From Gemmatimonas aurantiaca (GTDB lineage Bacteria > Gemmatimonadota > Gemmatimonadetes > Gemmatimonadales > Gemmatimonadaceae), in the NCBI RefSeq assembly GCF_037190085.1, contig NZ_JBBCJO010000010.1, positions 186,001-250,000 on the forward strand: a stretch of 64,000 nt of DNA. The letters run 5' to 3'. How positions within the stretch are numbered: position 1 is the first letter of the stretch; each line of letters opens with the position of its first letter. Below are positions 35,005-44,157 of the stretch, one piece after another. Position numbers and translations under genes: made by a program. The notes below the pieces were generated by a model. It worked only from the letters and a program-made list of their open reading frames with translations. It was not told where the DNA came from and made no database searches.

Positions 35005-36105
35005 TCAGCGCGATGCGCGGGTCAGCCGATCGCGGATCCCATCCCATCCAGGCTCGTCGGGTGGGGCTTCGATGAGCACCAGTGATGCACCGCGTGCATC
35101 GACCTCGTGCAATGCCGCATAGAGGGCCTGCGCGTACGCCATGGGCGCAGCGGGCATGGCGATGGTCTGCACCATGGCCTGCACCGATGAGTTCCCGAAT
35201 GTGATCGTGCGCAACAATCCGATCACGGGATGCAGGCCATCGAGCACCGTGGTCTCCGCACGTTCCCGCAGCGCCGTTTCCACTTCCTCGCGCTGCGCGG
35301 GCGTGAACAGCCAGACATCGGCCCGCGGTGCATAGTGGCGATCGGCCATGCCCGGTGAACGCGGCACGTGAGACGCCATGTGCGCCGTCGAGTCCGTGGG
35401 CGCAGCCATTGCCGTATCCATGGCCTCTCCATGCGGCACCGCCGGCGTCGTGGCATGGCGGACCACGATCCCCAGTCCGTCCAGCGCGGCTTCGAGGGTT
35501 TCCCGTCCGATCATGCCGGGACGCAGAATGGTGACCACGTCCTCTCCGCAGTCGACGACCGTGCTTTCGATTCCCACGGTACAGGGCCCGCCATCCAGCA
35601 CGAGGGGCACACGATCCCCCAGTGACGCCACGACATGTTGCGCCGTGGTCGGACTCACGCGCGTGAACCGGTTGGCGCTGGGGGCGGCAATGGGACAGCC
35701 GGCGGCGTCGATGAGCGCGAGTGCCACCGGGTGCGCGGGCACGCGCAGGGCCACCGTCTCTCCGCCGGCCGCCACGACGTCCGGGATGTGGGCTGCGCGG
35801 GGCACCACCAGCGTGAGCGGGCCGGGCCAGCATCGTTCCGCCAGTCGCTCCGCACTCCGGGGCCAGGTCGCGGCATGGCGGCGTGCCTCTGCGGCATTCG
35901 CGGCATGCACGATGACGGGATTCCAGGCCGGTCGCCCTTTGGCGGCGTAGATGCGCACCACCGCATCGGCATCGAGGGCATTCGCACCGAGGCCGTAGAC
36001 GGTTTCCGTGGGAAACGCGACCAGCTCTCCCGCGCGAATGAGTGCGGCCGCTTCGGCGAGCGCTGACGGATCCGGGTGGACGGGGTCCACGGTGACGACA
36101 CGCAT
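35005..36105 (-). CDS. L-threonylcarbamoyladenylate synthase, Sua5 type
   Basis: 366 residues. The YrdC domain (about 15-210) has F-P-T-E-T-V-Y-G-L-G and K-G-R-P-A-W-N-P-V-I-V-H, with G-P-L-T-L-V and A-P-S-A-N-R-F-T-R-V-S-P-T. The C-terminal Sua5 domain ends in a Rossmann-like part. Short TsaC proteins lack that domain. The enzyme makes threonylcarbamoyl-AMP from threonine, bicarbonate and ATP for the t6A37 modification of ANN-decoding tRNAs. The linker is longer than usual and Met/Thr-rich (about residues 225-260). Confidence 0.93.
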   Translation of the reverse strand: MRVVTVDPVHPDPSALAEAAALIRAGELVAFPTETVYGLGANALDADAVVRIYAAKGRPAWNPVIVHAANAAEARRHAATWPRSAERLAERCWPGPLTLVVPRAAHIPDVVAAGGETVALRVPAHPVALALIDAAGCPIAAPSANRFTRVSPTTAQHVVASLGDRVPLVLDGGPCTVGIESTVVDCGEDVVTILRPGMIGRETLEAALDGLGIVVRHATTPAVPHGEAMDTAMAAPTDSTAHMASHVPRSPGMADRHYAPRADVWLFTPAQREEVETALRERAETTVLDGLHPVIGLLRTITFGNSSVQAMVQTIAMPAAPMAYAQALYAALHEVDARGASLVLIEAPPDEPGWDGIRDRLTRASR

Positions 36106-36187
36106 GCCGGAATTCTAGCGGACGTGATGTCGGTGGACAGGTTGTGGGCAGGTCGTCGCGGCGGTTTTCGCGGCGATCGTCGTTGCG

Positions 36188-37000
36188 CTACTGCCGTGTT
36201 TCGATCGCGCGTCTGGCGATGCGGTCCACCAGGCGTGGAGAGATCAGCTTGAGCAGACGACCCAGCTTGCCGCGCCACGTCATGACGAGATCGCGGTCAC
36301 GACGCGCGGTGGCCCGCAGAATGAGGCGCGCGCATTCCTCGGTGGGCATCGTCTCGCCCGGTTTGCGTTTGTAGGCGCGCTCGCCGTATGGCGTGCCATC
36401 GGCCGACAACGCGCGCTGATTGATCTCGGAGAACACGAACCCCGGATAGATCACCGTCACCGAGACACCGCTGCCTTCGAGTTCGATGCGGAGTGAATCG
36501 AAGAAACCGGCCATTGCATGTTTGGTGGCGCCATAGGCCGTGCGCTTCGGCACTCCTGTGAGTCCCGTGAGACTCGAGATGGCCACGATGCGTCCGGCGG
36601 TCTTGCGCAGGTGCGGCAGGGCATGCGCCGTGCACCAGACGCTGCCGAGGTAGTTCACCCGCATCAGTGTCTCGAAGATCGACAGATCGGTGATGGTGTC
36701 GAACGGCGCGCTCGATCCGAGCCCGGCGTTGTTCACGAGCACGTCGAGGCGGCCGTAGTGGGCGACCGTGCGCTCCACGAGGGATCGGCAATCCTGCTCC
36801 ACGCCCACATCGCCCACCACCACCAGCGCATCGGCTCCTGCCGCCCGACAGGCGTCGGCCACCTGCATGAGACGTGCTTCGTCTCGCGCCGCGAGTGCCA
36901 GGCGCGCCCCGGCAGCGGCCCATTGTCGCGCGAGTTCCGCGCCGATCCCGCTCGACGCGCCGGTGATCAGCACGACCAGACCGGCAAACGGATGGTTCAC
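36188..37000 (-). CDS. short-chain dehydrogenase/reductase (YqjQ/DltE-like SDR)
   Basis: 270 residues from GTG 37000, with GGTGAG 6 nt before it. GTG 37018 would add six residues. The cofactor motif T-G-A-S-S-G-I-G, the N-N-A-G element, the catalytic Ser in A-I-S-S-L-T-G and Y-x3-K in Y-G-A-T-K are all present, so this is an active classical SDR. The basic C-terminal part (R-R-D-R-D-L-V-M-T-W-R-G-K-L-G-R-L) could contact the membrane. The substrate is not inferable. It lies between the DUF2007 gene and Sua5 on the same strand. Confidence 0.88.
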   Translation of the reverse strand: MNHPFAGLVVLITGASSGIGAELARQWAAAGARLALAARDEARLMQVADACRAAGADALVVVGDVGVEQDCRSLVERTVAHYGRLDVLVNNAGLGSSAPFDTITDLSIFETLMRVNYLGSVWCTAHALPHLRKTAGRIVAISSLTGLTGVPKRTAYGATKHAMAGFFDSLRIELEGSGVSVTVIYPGFVFSEINQRALSADGTPYGERAYKRKPGETMPTEECARLILRATARRDRDLVMTWRGKLGRLLKLISPRLVDRIARRAIETRQ

Positions 37001-37050
37001 AGAGCGCTCACCAGGCACGCACGGGTGGTTCGCGGCGACTCACGAGGGAC

Positions 37051-37308
37051 TCAGAGCCCGCGCGATATGTCGTCGTCGTCCATCGGATCGTCCGACGGGT
37101 CGGTTTCGAACGGCGCATCGAGAATGCGCAGCGCCTGCACGCTGTCCGCCGCGCGCACCGCGAGACGCACCGGATACAGCAGATGCATGGCCGGAAGCAT
37201 GCCGCCGGCATCGTCACGCAACACGACGGCAGGGATTTCATGTGCTTCGAGCACACTGCGGGCAACGAGCGCTTCCATCTCGTTCACGTATTCGCGGATG
37301 ATCACCAT
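37051..37308 (-). CDS. DUF2007 putative signal-transducing protein
   Basis: 85 residues from ATG 37308, which has GGGAG 5 nt upstream; ATG 37320 adds four residues. The core I-R-E-Y-V-N-E-M-E-A-L-V-A-R-S-V-L-E-A-H, then V-L-R-D-D-A-G-G and the V-R-L-A-V-R-A-A-D-S-V-Q-A-L-R-I-L pattern is that of DUF2007, a small ferredoxin-like fold of unknown function. The last 20 residues are acidic (Asp-rich). It is followed after 50 nt by the SDR gene. Confidence 0.8.
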   Translation of the reverse strand: MVIIREYVNEMEALVARSVLEAHEIPAVVLRDDAGGMLPAMHLLYPVRLAVRAADSVQALRILDAPFETDPSDDPMDDDDISRGL

Positions 37309-37379
37309 GGCTTCTCCCATGGCGCGAAATTAGCGCGGCATGGCAGCCACCGTGAGTGTCCGTTCGTTACATTGTGAGC

Positions 37380-37910
37380 ATGGCCGCAGCTTTTGGGATC
37401 TTTGTGCTCACCGAACTGACCGGTGAGGCGGGCGCTGTCGTGCGGGAGATCCAGCAGCGGTTCGATCCGAAGTTGGCACGGCTCACGCCGCCGCACATCA
37501 CCGTGGTGGGATCGTCGGGCCTGGGCCCCATTCCCACCGATACGCCGGTGGATCGCATTCGGGAGGCGCTGCGGCCCATCGCCGCCTCCACGCCGCCGAT
37601 GTCGCTGACATTCGAGCCGCCGCATCGCTTCATGCAGACCGACATCGTGTCGTTGCCGCTCGATCCGCATGGTCCGTTGCGCGCGCTGCACGAACGCATC
37701 GGTCGGAGCGGATTGCCCTTCAAGGCGGCACGATTCCGCTTCACACCGCACTGCACGCTGAGTTTCTATCCCACGCTCACGCCCGCACGTGAGCGCGAAC
37801 TCCTCGCGTTGCGGGTCACCGCACCGGCCATCATCGACCGGCTGCAGGTCTATCTCACCCGCGATCCACAACCCAGCCGCCTGCTCTTCGACATCGCCCT
37901 CACCGGTTGA
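37380..37910 (+). CDS. 2H phosphoesterase / LigT-like protein
   Basis: 176 residues from ATG 37380; ATG 37356 would add eight. Two His-x-Thr motifs are present: P-P-H-I-T-V-V-G near residue 42 and T-P-H-C-T-L-S-F near 128. They form the active site of the 2H superfamily (2'-5' RNA ligase, cyclic phosphodiesterase). The spacing between the two motifs is normal. The likely reaction is hydrolysis or ligation of a 2',3'-cyclic or 2'-5' phosphodiester, probably in RNA repair or nucleotide metabolism. It is divergent from DUF2007 and convergent with the hypothetical gene after it. Confidence 0.8.
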   Translation: MAAAFGIFVLTELTGEAGAVVREIQQRFDPKLARLTPPHITVVGSSGLGPIPTDTPVDRIREALRPIAASTPPMSLTFEPPHRFMQTDIVSLPLDPHGPLRALHERIGRSGLPFKAARFRFTPHCTLSFYPTLTPARERELLALRVTAPAIIDRLQVYLTRDPQPSRLLFDIALTG

Positions 37911-37944
37911 CGGACAGGCGCGTGATGCGGGTCTCGACAAAAAA

Positions 37945-38427
37945 TCAGGAACGGGTGTCTGGCCGCAGCTTCTGATAGCTGTTGGTCGCCTGCTTGAGCG
38001 CGAGCAGCGCCGACGCTTCGAGTTCGTATTCGAAGTGCAGATCGCCCAGGGTATCGTCACCCTGCGTGATCTGCCGGGATGCCCGTTCGGCGATGCTGTG
38101 CCGACGCAGATATTCCCGCGCCGAGAGCCACATGCTGTTGGCCGCCTGACGCACCTCCGCGACATCGGCCACCGGCACCTTGGCGCACTTCTTCTCGAAA
38201 TCGCGCACCGCCTCGGCGAGTGCGAGATCGATGGTGTCGACCATGGCATGCGCTGCCTGCAGTTCGTTGCTCGATACCCCGAGAGCGATCAGGCGCGAGA
38301 CACGCTCGTGCTGCCGGCACGTCTCGAACGCCGTACGGGCCAGCGCATCGCTGCACAGCAATGGCGCCAGGTCGGCAGACGGAGACTCGTTGGGAAGAAC
38401 GGCAGCGGCGGAGCGGGAAGGAGCCAT
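37945..38427 (-). CDS. hypothetical helical protein
   Basis: 160 residues from ATG 38427; the frame stays open to 38601 with alternative starts at 38475 and 38532. The protein is almost all helical, with charged amphipathic runs (L-A-E-A-V-R-D-F-E-K-K, then V-A-E-V-R-Q-A-A-N-S-M-W) and one conserved-looking Trp. There is no signal peptide, membrane segment or recognisable motif; two Cys lie near residues 26 and 37. I do not recognise a family. The region between it and the enoyl-CoA hydratase (38428-38672) would hold both promoters. Confidence 0.55.
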   Translation of the reverse strand: MAPSRSAAAVLPNESPSADLAPLLCSDALARTAFETCRQHERVSRLIALGVSSNELQAAHAMVDTIDLALAEAVRDFEKKCAKVPVADVAEVRQAANSMWLSAREYLRRHSIAERASRQITQGDDTLGDLHFEYELEASALLALKQATNSYQKLRPDTRS

Positions 38428-38672
38428 GAGACCGGAGATACGGGCAGAAGCGGGCGGGAGGTGCAGCCTGACCATCGCGTCGAATACGCCACCAGCGACG
38501 TCCGACCCTAGTGATCTAGCGGGACGACCCATATCCGTGGAAGTGGGGGCGTGTGGTAACTTCGTGAGTCCGAGCCAGCTTCCGAAGGAAAACTTCCGCA
38601 CGAAAGCTCTGCGAAAACTTTCGCGGAAGACGCTGGAAGACGATCCGTTGGTGACAATCCGGAGACGATCTC

Positions 38673-39476
38673 ATGACCGACCCGACACAGGGGTATCCCC
38701 ATCTGCACGTGACTACCACGGAAGCGGGTGTCCGCACGATCACGCTCGATCGACCCGAGCGACTCAATGCGGTCAATCCCGCGCTGGCCGGATCGCTGCC
38801 ACGCGCCATGCGCGATGCGGCGCGGGATGACGAGGTCCGTGTCGTGGTGATCACCGGCGCCGGTCGTGGCTTCTGCGCGGGACTCGATCTGTCCGAGCCC
38901 GCAGGTCTGGGTACGACGCGTGGTGAGAAACTCGATCCCTATTACTGGGTCGGTCGCTGGGTGCAGAGCATCACGCAGTGCGACAAGCCGGTGATCGCGG
39001 CCATCAACGGCGCGGCGGCCGGCGCCGGGTTCGGATTGGCGTTGGCCTGTGACATCCGTCTGCTGGCGGCGGGAGCGATCTGCACGGCCGGTTATGCGAG
39101 ACGTGGCTTGTCACCCGATGCCGGCGTGACCTGGTTTCTGCCGCGTCTGATCGGCCAGGCGCGCGCCATGGACATCGTGCTCACCGGTCGCGACATCGCG
39201 GCCGATGAAGCCGGGCGCATCGGGCTCGTATCCGCCGTGCTCCCGGACATGGAATTCCAGGAGCAGGTTGCGCGGTATGCCGCCATGCTGGCCGGCGGTC
39301 CCCCCATCGCGCTGGCCCTCTCGAAGCGACTGCTGCTGGCCAGTGCCAGCGCGACGCTGGATGCACAACTGCGCGAAGAACTCGTCCACATCAAGCAGTG
39401 TTTCGCCAGCGCCGATGTGAAGGAGGCGATGCAGGCGTTCCGGGAAAAACGCGCGCCCGTTTTTCGTGGGGCGTGA
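38673..39476 (+). CDS. enoyl-CoA hydratase/isomerase family protein
   Basis: 267 residues. GGAG lies 8 nt before ATG 38673. Crotonase landmarks: I-T-L-D-R-P-E-R-L-N-A-V-N, the first oxyanion site G-R-G-F-C-A-G-L-D-L, then N-G-A-A-A-G-A-G-F-G-L-A-L-A-C-D, and L-S-P-D-A-G-V-T-W-F-L-P-R. The last segment has Asp where the hydratase Glu often stands, as in PaaG-type isomerases (1,2-epoxyphenylacetyl-CoA isomerase). The enzyme may therefore be an isomerase or an uncommon hydratase of beta-oxidation or aromatic catabolism. Confidence 0.87.
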   Translation: MTDPTQGYPHLHVTTTEAGVRTITLDRPERLNAVNPALAGSLPRAMRDAARDDEVRVVVITGAGRGFCAGLDLSEPAGLGTTRGEKLDPYYWVGRWVQSITQCDKPVIAAINGAAAGAGFGLALACDIRLLAAGAICTAGYARRGLSPDAGVTWFLPRLIGQARAMDIVLTGRDIAADEAGRIGLVSAVLPDMEFQEQVARYAAMLAGGPPIALALSKRLLLASASATLDAQLREELVHIKQCFASADVKEAMQAFREKRAPVFRGA

Positions 39477-39482
39477 CCGTCG

Positions 39483-40682
39483 TTACGCGCGTCCGGGGTT
39501 GAAACGCAGACTGCCCGGCAGCGCATCGAGGAGCGGCGCCAGTTCGGTGGCCCGCTCCTGCGTGGTCACGAACGTCAGACCCTGGATGCTCACCACGATC
39601 ATCCCCGAAATCCCGTAGGCCACCACGCAGCAATCGTCGGCGTGAATGACATTGCCGGAACTCTCCACGCAGTGCACCTGACCCATGACGCCGTTGCCGG
39701 TGTCGTCGAGTTCGCGCACGCGGCGCAATGAGGCCCACGTCCCCACATCGTCCCACTCGAACGCTGCCGGCAGCACGACGACGCGTGCACTGCGCTCCAG
39801 CAGTCCGCGATCGATGGAGACCGAGGTGACGAGTTCGGCAAAGGTCTCCATCTCCCCGTTCGCCAGCTTCGGCAACCCGTACTGCAGTTCGTGGGTGTGT
39901 CTGGCGAGTTCCTCCAGCACGACCTTGGCGCGCCACACAAAGATGCCCGTATTCCACAGGGCGCCCTTTTCGATGAGCACGTCGGCCAGTGTGGCACTCG
40001 GTTTCTCCACGAAGTGCTCCACATGACAGGCGCCCCCTTCGGTGCGGGCCACGAGCGGGTCCACCAGCGCCGCTGGCTGCAGATAGCCGAATCCCGTTTC
40101 CGGTCGGGTGGGGGTGGCTCCGATCGCCACCAGATGATGACTGCGGCCCGCGATCGATGCCGCGCGGCGCAGCGTGTCGCGAAACACATCGGGATATCCC
40201 ACCGCGAGATCGGCATGCAGCGCCGCGAAGATCGTATCCGGTCCCGCACGACGGGCCACTTCGTGCGCGCCCCAGGCCAGTGCGGCCGCGGTGCCCAGCG
40301 GACGTGGCTCCACGAGCATGTTGGCGCGCGGAACCTCGGGGATGGCCTCGTGCAGGGCATCGGCGATATCGGCGCTGGTGACCACCAGCACACGTTCGGC
40401 CGGTACCAGCGGGGCGAGACGGGCCACCGTGTCGGCGATGAGCGGCCGTTCGTTCACCAAGGCCAGCAACTGCTTCGGCCGGCGCGGGGTGCTCAAGGGC
40501 CAGAAGCGCGTCCCGATTCCGCCCGCAAAAATCACGGCCCACATGGCCGTTCCCGTGTCCAGCAACGGGTCCGGCTCGAATTCCTCCAGCGTTGCCGGTG
40601 TCGCCACGTCCTCGAGCACGGTCACGGAATCGATGGACACCGACGGAACGAGGTGCGGACTGACGGCGTGAGGCTCGGACAT
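39483..40682 (-). CDS. manC: mannose-1-phosphate guanylyltransferase (GMP type)
   Basis: 399 residues from ATG 40682, or 353 from ATG 40544, where the catalytic domain begins directly (A-V-I-F-A-G-G-I-G-T-R-F-W-P-L-S). The upstream 46 residues have high third-position GC but no motif. Also visible are R-P-K-Q-L-L, F-V-E-K-P and W-N-T-G-I-F-V-W. The enzyme makes GDP-mannose from GTP and mannose-1-phosphate for glycan synthesis. The C-terminal mannose-6-phosphate isomerase half of bifunctional AlgA/ManC proteins is absent, as expected for this length. It converges with the crotonase gene over a 6-nt gap. Confidence 0.88.
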   Translation of the reverse strand: MSEPHAVSPHLVPSVSIDSVTVLEDVATPATLEEFEPDPLLDTGTAMWAVIFAGGIGTRFWPLSTPRRPKQLLALVNERPLIADTVARLAPLVPAERVLVVTSADIADALHEAIPEVPRANMLVEPRPLGTAAALAWGAHEVARRAGPDTIFAALHADLAVGYPDVFRDTLRRAASIAGRSHHLVAIGATPTRPETGFGYLQPAALVDPLVARTEGGACHVEHFVEKPSATLADVLIEKGALWNTGIFVWRAKVVLEELARHTHELQYGLPKLANGEMETFAELVTSVSIDRGLLERSARVVVLPAAFEWDDVGTWASLRRVRELDDTGNGVMGQVHCVESSGNVIHADDCCVVAYGISGMIVVSIQGLTFVTTQERATELAPLLDALPGSLRFNPGRA

Positions 40683-40817
40683 CAGGGACGTCGGAAAATG
40701 TGGAAGCCGGTGGGGATGTCGGTGGAGGCCATGCGCACCGCGACCATCGCTCATGGCGATATCGGAGTCCGGCCTCGCTGGCGCATCGTCATCGACGCAG
40801 ACAACATACTTCGACGT

Positions 40818-42347
40818 ATGTCCAACCCGCACCTCACCGGCGAACCCCTGACGGGGAGTCCGGACGACCGTCGCGACCTCGATCGCGATCTCGACGCACT
40901 GGCGCTGCTCGAAGCCGACACCACCCTCGACGCCGCTCAGCCGCTGCTGGCGCTCGTCGAACGGTATTTCGCCGAGACCCGCACGGGCGAAGGCGCCGTG
41001 AGCACCTGGCACAGCGCCGAAGTGATCGCCGACCGTATCGCCGAGCCGCTGCCGCGTCGCTCGCGACCACTGGCCGACGTCGCGCGCCGACTGTCGTCGC
41101 TGCTGCTGCAGGACATCAATCGGCTCGCCCATCCGATGTACATCGGACACCAGGTCTCGGCGCCGTTGCCCGCCGCGGTGTGGACCGATGCGCTGATCAG
41201 TGCGCTCAACCAGTCCCAGGCCGTGCGGGAGATGTCACCGGCGTTCACCCCGCTCGAGCATCAGGTCATCGAATGGATGACCGATCTGGTCGGCTGGGAT
41301 GCCCGGGCCGGCGGTACGATGACATCGGGCGGCACGGAGGCCACCCTCACGGCGTTGCTGGCGGCACGGAGCCGCGCCATTCCCGATGTCTGGAGCAACG
41401 GAGTCGGAACGTCGCCGCCCGTGCTCGTGTGTGGGGAACATGCACACTACGCCGTCGCCCGTGCGGCGGGTGAGATGGGCCTGGGGCTCTCGCGGGTGGT
41501 GGTCATTCCGAGTCACGGGCACCGCATGAGCGTGCCGTTGCTGCGGGAACGGCTGACCGCGTTGCGGGCGGCGGGCACCCGTGTGATGGCCGTGGTGGCG
41601 ACCGCCGGGTGTACGGCCACGGGAGCTTTCGACGATCTCGACGCGATCGCCGATTGCTGCGACGCGTTCGCCGACGACAGAGGGCCGCTCTGGTTGCATG
41701 TCGACGCCGCCCACGGTGGCGGCGCGCTGCTGTCCGCTCGGCATCGGCATCGTGTGAAAGGCCTTGCCCGGGCCTGCTCGGTGGCCTGGGATCCCCACAA
41801 GACGATGTTGCTGCCGTTGGCCGCCGGCATGCTGCTGGTGCGGGAGGAGCACACACTCGAATCGGCGTTCGCTCAACAGGCGCCGTATCTGTTCACACCG
41901 GCCGACGATGCCCGCGCCTGGGACATGGGGCCACGCTCCTTTCAGTGCTCCCGACGATCGGATGTGCTCAAGGTGTGGGTGGCCTTCCAGCGATACGGTG
42001 CCGATGCGTTGGGCGCGCTCTACGACCGGCTGTGCGGGATGGCACGGACCCTGTACGAGCGACTCGAGGGACATCCGCACTTCCGGCCTCTGCATGAGCC
42101 CGAGTCAAACATCCTGTGTTTCGCCTGGAACCCCGAGGTGCCCCACGAGGATCGGGATGAACTCACCAATCGTCTGCGTGAGCGGTACAATAGATCGGGA
42201 CGCGGCTGGATCACGGCCACCACGCTCGACGGACGACGGGTGCTGCGAATCACGGTGATGAACGCGCGCACCGATGTCCCGCATATCGAGGCGCTGGTGA
42301 GTGGTCTGGAAGCGGAAGCGCAGCAGGTGCTCAGACATCACGGGTGA
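40818..42347 (+). CDS. group II PLP-dependent decarboxylase (glutamate/aromatic type)
   Basis: 509 residues from ATG 40818. The PLP lysine is in S-V-A-W-D-P-H-K-T-M, with D in L-H-V-D-A-A-H-G-G-G and T-S-G-G-T-E-A-T-L-T-A for cofactor phosphate binding. H-P-M-Y-I-G-H-Q in the N-terminal part and F-Q-C-S-R-R after the lysine are typical of the DDC/GAD/cysteine-sulfinate decarboxylase branch. The substrate is unresolved among glutamate, aspartate, cysteine sulfinate and diaminobutyrate. A long frame open upstream to 39891 is an accident of the antisense manC gene. Confidence 0.88.
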   Translation: MSNPHLTGEPLTGSPDDRRDLDRDLDALALLEADTTLDAAQPLLALVERYFAETRTGEGAVSTWHSAEVIADRIAEPLPRRSRPLADVARRLSSLLLQDINRLAHPMYIGHQVSAPLPAAVWTDALISALNQSQAVREMSPAFTPLEHQVIEWMTDLVGWDARAGGTMTSGGTEATLTALLAARSRAIPDVWSNGVGTSPPVLVCGEHAHYAVARAAGEMGLGLSRVVVIPSHGHRMSVPLLRERLTALRAAGTRVMAVVATAGCTATGAFDDLDAIADCCDAFADDRGPLWLHVDAAHGGGALLSARHRHRVKGLARACSVAWDPHKTMLLPLAAGMLLVREEHTLESAFAQQAPYLFTPADDARAWDMGPRSFQCSRRSDVLKVWVAFQRYGADALGALYDRLCGMARTLYERLEGHPHFRPLHEPESNILCFAWNPEVPHEDRDELTNRLRERYNRSGRGWITATTLDGRRVLRITVMNARTDVPHIEALVSGLEAEAQQVLRHHG

Positions 42348-42350
42348 TCA

Positions 42351-42391
42351 TGATCGATCGTGATCGATCGCGGCGGCTGGTGCCGCGATCG
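42351..42391. repeat. tandem decamer and inverted repeat after the decarboxylase gene
   Basis: TGATCGATCG occurs twice in tandem (42351-42360, 42361-42370), followed by CGATCGCGGC (42365-42374) pairing with GCCGCGATCG (42382-42391) around a 7-nt loop. The hairpin could end the decarboxylase transcript although no T tract follows. Confidence 0.5.
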
Positions 42392-42452
42392 ACGCGAAGG
42401 TCCACGGGATGTCTCACGCGGAGTTCACGCAAGTTTCAGGGGAGTTATGCGA

Positions 42453-43028
42453 ATGTCGATCCATCCAGCTGCTCTCGGCGTGACGCTCGTCCTCGTGACG
42501 GCGGTGACGGCTACCGGCTGTGCGAGTGCGAACTCCAGCGCACCGGTCCAGGAAGTCAATCCACGACAGGCCGTGATCTATTCGGGGCCTGACTCCCCCA
42601 CGATGTACGCCGACGCCGCGCGCGCGGCGCAGCAGGTGTTCACCGCGGATCCGGCCAAGGTCTGGGCCGCGGTGAAGCAGACGTATCTCGACTACGGCAT
42701 TCCGGTAACCGTGGAGAACCCGGCCGCAAAACAGATCGGCAATCCCGACTTCTACCGCACGCGCCAGTTCATGGGTCGTCCCATGACCGAGCTGCTGTCG
42801 TGCGGCTCCAGCATGACCGGACCGAACGCCGCGACCTTTCGCATCTTCATGTCACTGCTGACGCAGGTGGCGGGAGACGGTGCAGGGAAGACCACCGTCG
42901 CAGTCACGTTCGTGGCGTCGGCCCGCGACATGAGTGGCGGAACGAGCGGCGATCGTCTCCCCTGCGGCAACACCGGTCTGGTCGATCAGCGATTCCTGGC
43001 CCAGGTCGAGAAGAATCTGAACCGCTAG
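42453..43028 (+). CDS. hypothetical lipoprotein
   Basis: 191 residues from ATG 42453. AGGGGAG (42438-42444) lies 8 nt before this ATG but only 2 nt before ATG 42447, so the later one is preferred. The signal peptide ends in a lipobox (T-A-T-G-C-A-S, Cys about residue 22). The mature part resembles a small alpha/beta domain (V-W-A-A-V-K-Q-T-Y-L-D-Y-G-I-P-V) with two Cys (L-L-S-C-G-S, L-P-C-G-N) that could pair. No family is recognised with certainty; the pattern recalls periplasmic lipoproteins with a BON- or DUF3576-like core. Confidence 0.7.
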   Translation: MSIHPAALGVTLVLVTAVTATGCASANSSAPVQEVNPRQAVIYSGPDSPTMYADAARAAQQVFTADPAKVWAAVKQTYLDYGIPVTVENPAAKQIGNPDFYRTRQFMGRPMTELLSCGSSMTGPNAATFRIFMSLLTQVAGDGAGKTTVAVTFVASARDMSGGTSGDRLPCGNTGLVDQRFLAQVEKNLNR

Positions 43029-43056
43029 CCGACGGCAGATCGTCAGCGGAGAACCA

Positions 43057-44157
43057 TCAGCCGAGCGGGGTCAGCGGCCGACCATCGGCATCCGACTGCG
43101 CGATCATGCGCACGGCCGCTCCACAGCTCGCGCGGATCACCAGTTCCACCGGCAGCACTTCGTGATGCACGGGAACAGCCGTCTCTCCGCCCCGCACGGT
43201 CTCGATGAGACGCAGCACCGCGCGCTCGCCCAGTTGGTAGATGGGCATGCGGACGGTCGTGAGCGAAGGTGACAGATAACGCGTCATCGGAATGTCGTCG
43301 AAACCCGTGACGGCGATGTCTTCGGGGACGCGCAGATCGGCATCCTTGATCGCGGCAATCGCGCCGATGGCCATGCTGTCGTTCGCGGCGAAGATCGCGT
43401 CCGGACGTGCGCCGCTCTGCAGCAGCAGTGTGACGACGTCGTACGCGGTGTCCATGCGGAACTCGCCGTGCAGTTCGCGCAGCTCGCAGTCCTCGTACCA
43501 GTTGGCGACTTCGCGTACGGCATGCAGCCGCTCGCTCGCATCCATCTGTCCGGATGGGCCGCGCAGGAACACGATCCGGCGATGGCCCAGCGATAGCAGA
43601 TGTTTCATCATCGTCGCCGCGCCTTCGAAGTTGTTCACCGCGAGCGTGGCGATGTCGCCGGCATCGCTGCCGGCGCCGACGAGGACGGTGGGATACCGCT
43701 CCGCCACGTCGGCCAGCGTTGCGCGCGCGGCCACCGTGGGCGAGAGCGCGAGGAATCCGTCCACGCGCCCCCGCATGGTGCTCACCGCGGCGGTGATCTC
43801 ATGAGCTTCCCGGCGTGCCGACGTGACGAGCGTGAGAAAACCATGCTGCCTGGCCGTTTCATCGATGCCGCGGATGAATTCCGAGAAGAACTCGCCGTAG
43901 AGATCGGGCAGCAGCACGCCGAGCGTGCGGGTACGCCGCAACGACTGGCTGCGTGTGCCGCCGTGTGGGGCATAGCCCATGCGGGCCACCACCGAACGCA
44001 CCCGTTCACGCGTGTCGTCGGTGACACGCGCGGCGTCGTTGAGCACACGGGAAACCGTGGCGATGGACACCCCCGCCGCGCGGGCGACGTCCCGGATGGT
44101 GACCACCGGGCGTTCCTCCTGCTCCCGTGGCTCCCCGGGCAAATGCTCCCGCGACAT
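43057..44157 (-). CDS. LacI-family transcriptional regulator
   Basis: 366 residues. A leader of about 17 residues is followed by the LacI helix-turn-helix and hinge (T-I-R-D-V-A-R-A-A-G-V-S, then T-V-S-R-V-L-N). The effector domain starts R-T-L-G-V-L-L-P-D-L, with a ligand-binding core (F-A-A-N-D-S-M-A-I-G) and T-G-F-D-D-I-P-M. The family mostly represses sugar genes and responds to a sugar or phosphosugar. No sugar operon is adjacent. It begins at the last base of the thioredoxin gene's stop (TGATG), an odd partner for a sugar repressor. Confidence 0.9.
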   Translation of the reverse strand: MSREHLPGEPREQEERPVVTIRDVARAAGVSIATVSRVLNDAARVTDDTRERVRSVVARMGYAPHGGTRSQSLRRTRTLGVLLPDLYGEFFSEFIRGIDETARQHGFLTLVTSARREAHEITAAVSTMRGRVDGFLALSPTVAARATLADVAERYPTVLVGAGSDAGDIATLAVNNFEGAATMMKHLLSLGHRRIVFLRGPSGQMDASERLHAVREVANWYEDCELRELHGEFRMDTAYDVVTLLLQSGARPDAIFAANDSMAIGAIAAIKDADLRVPEDIAVTGFDDIPMTRYLSPSLTTVRMPIYQLGERAVLRLIETVRGGETAVPVHHEVLPVELVIRASCGAAVRMIAQSDADGRPLTPLG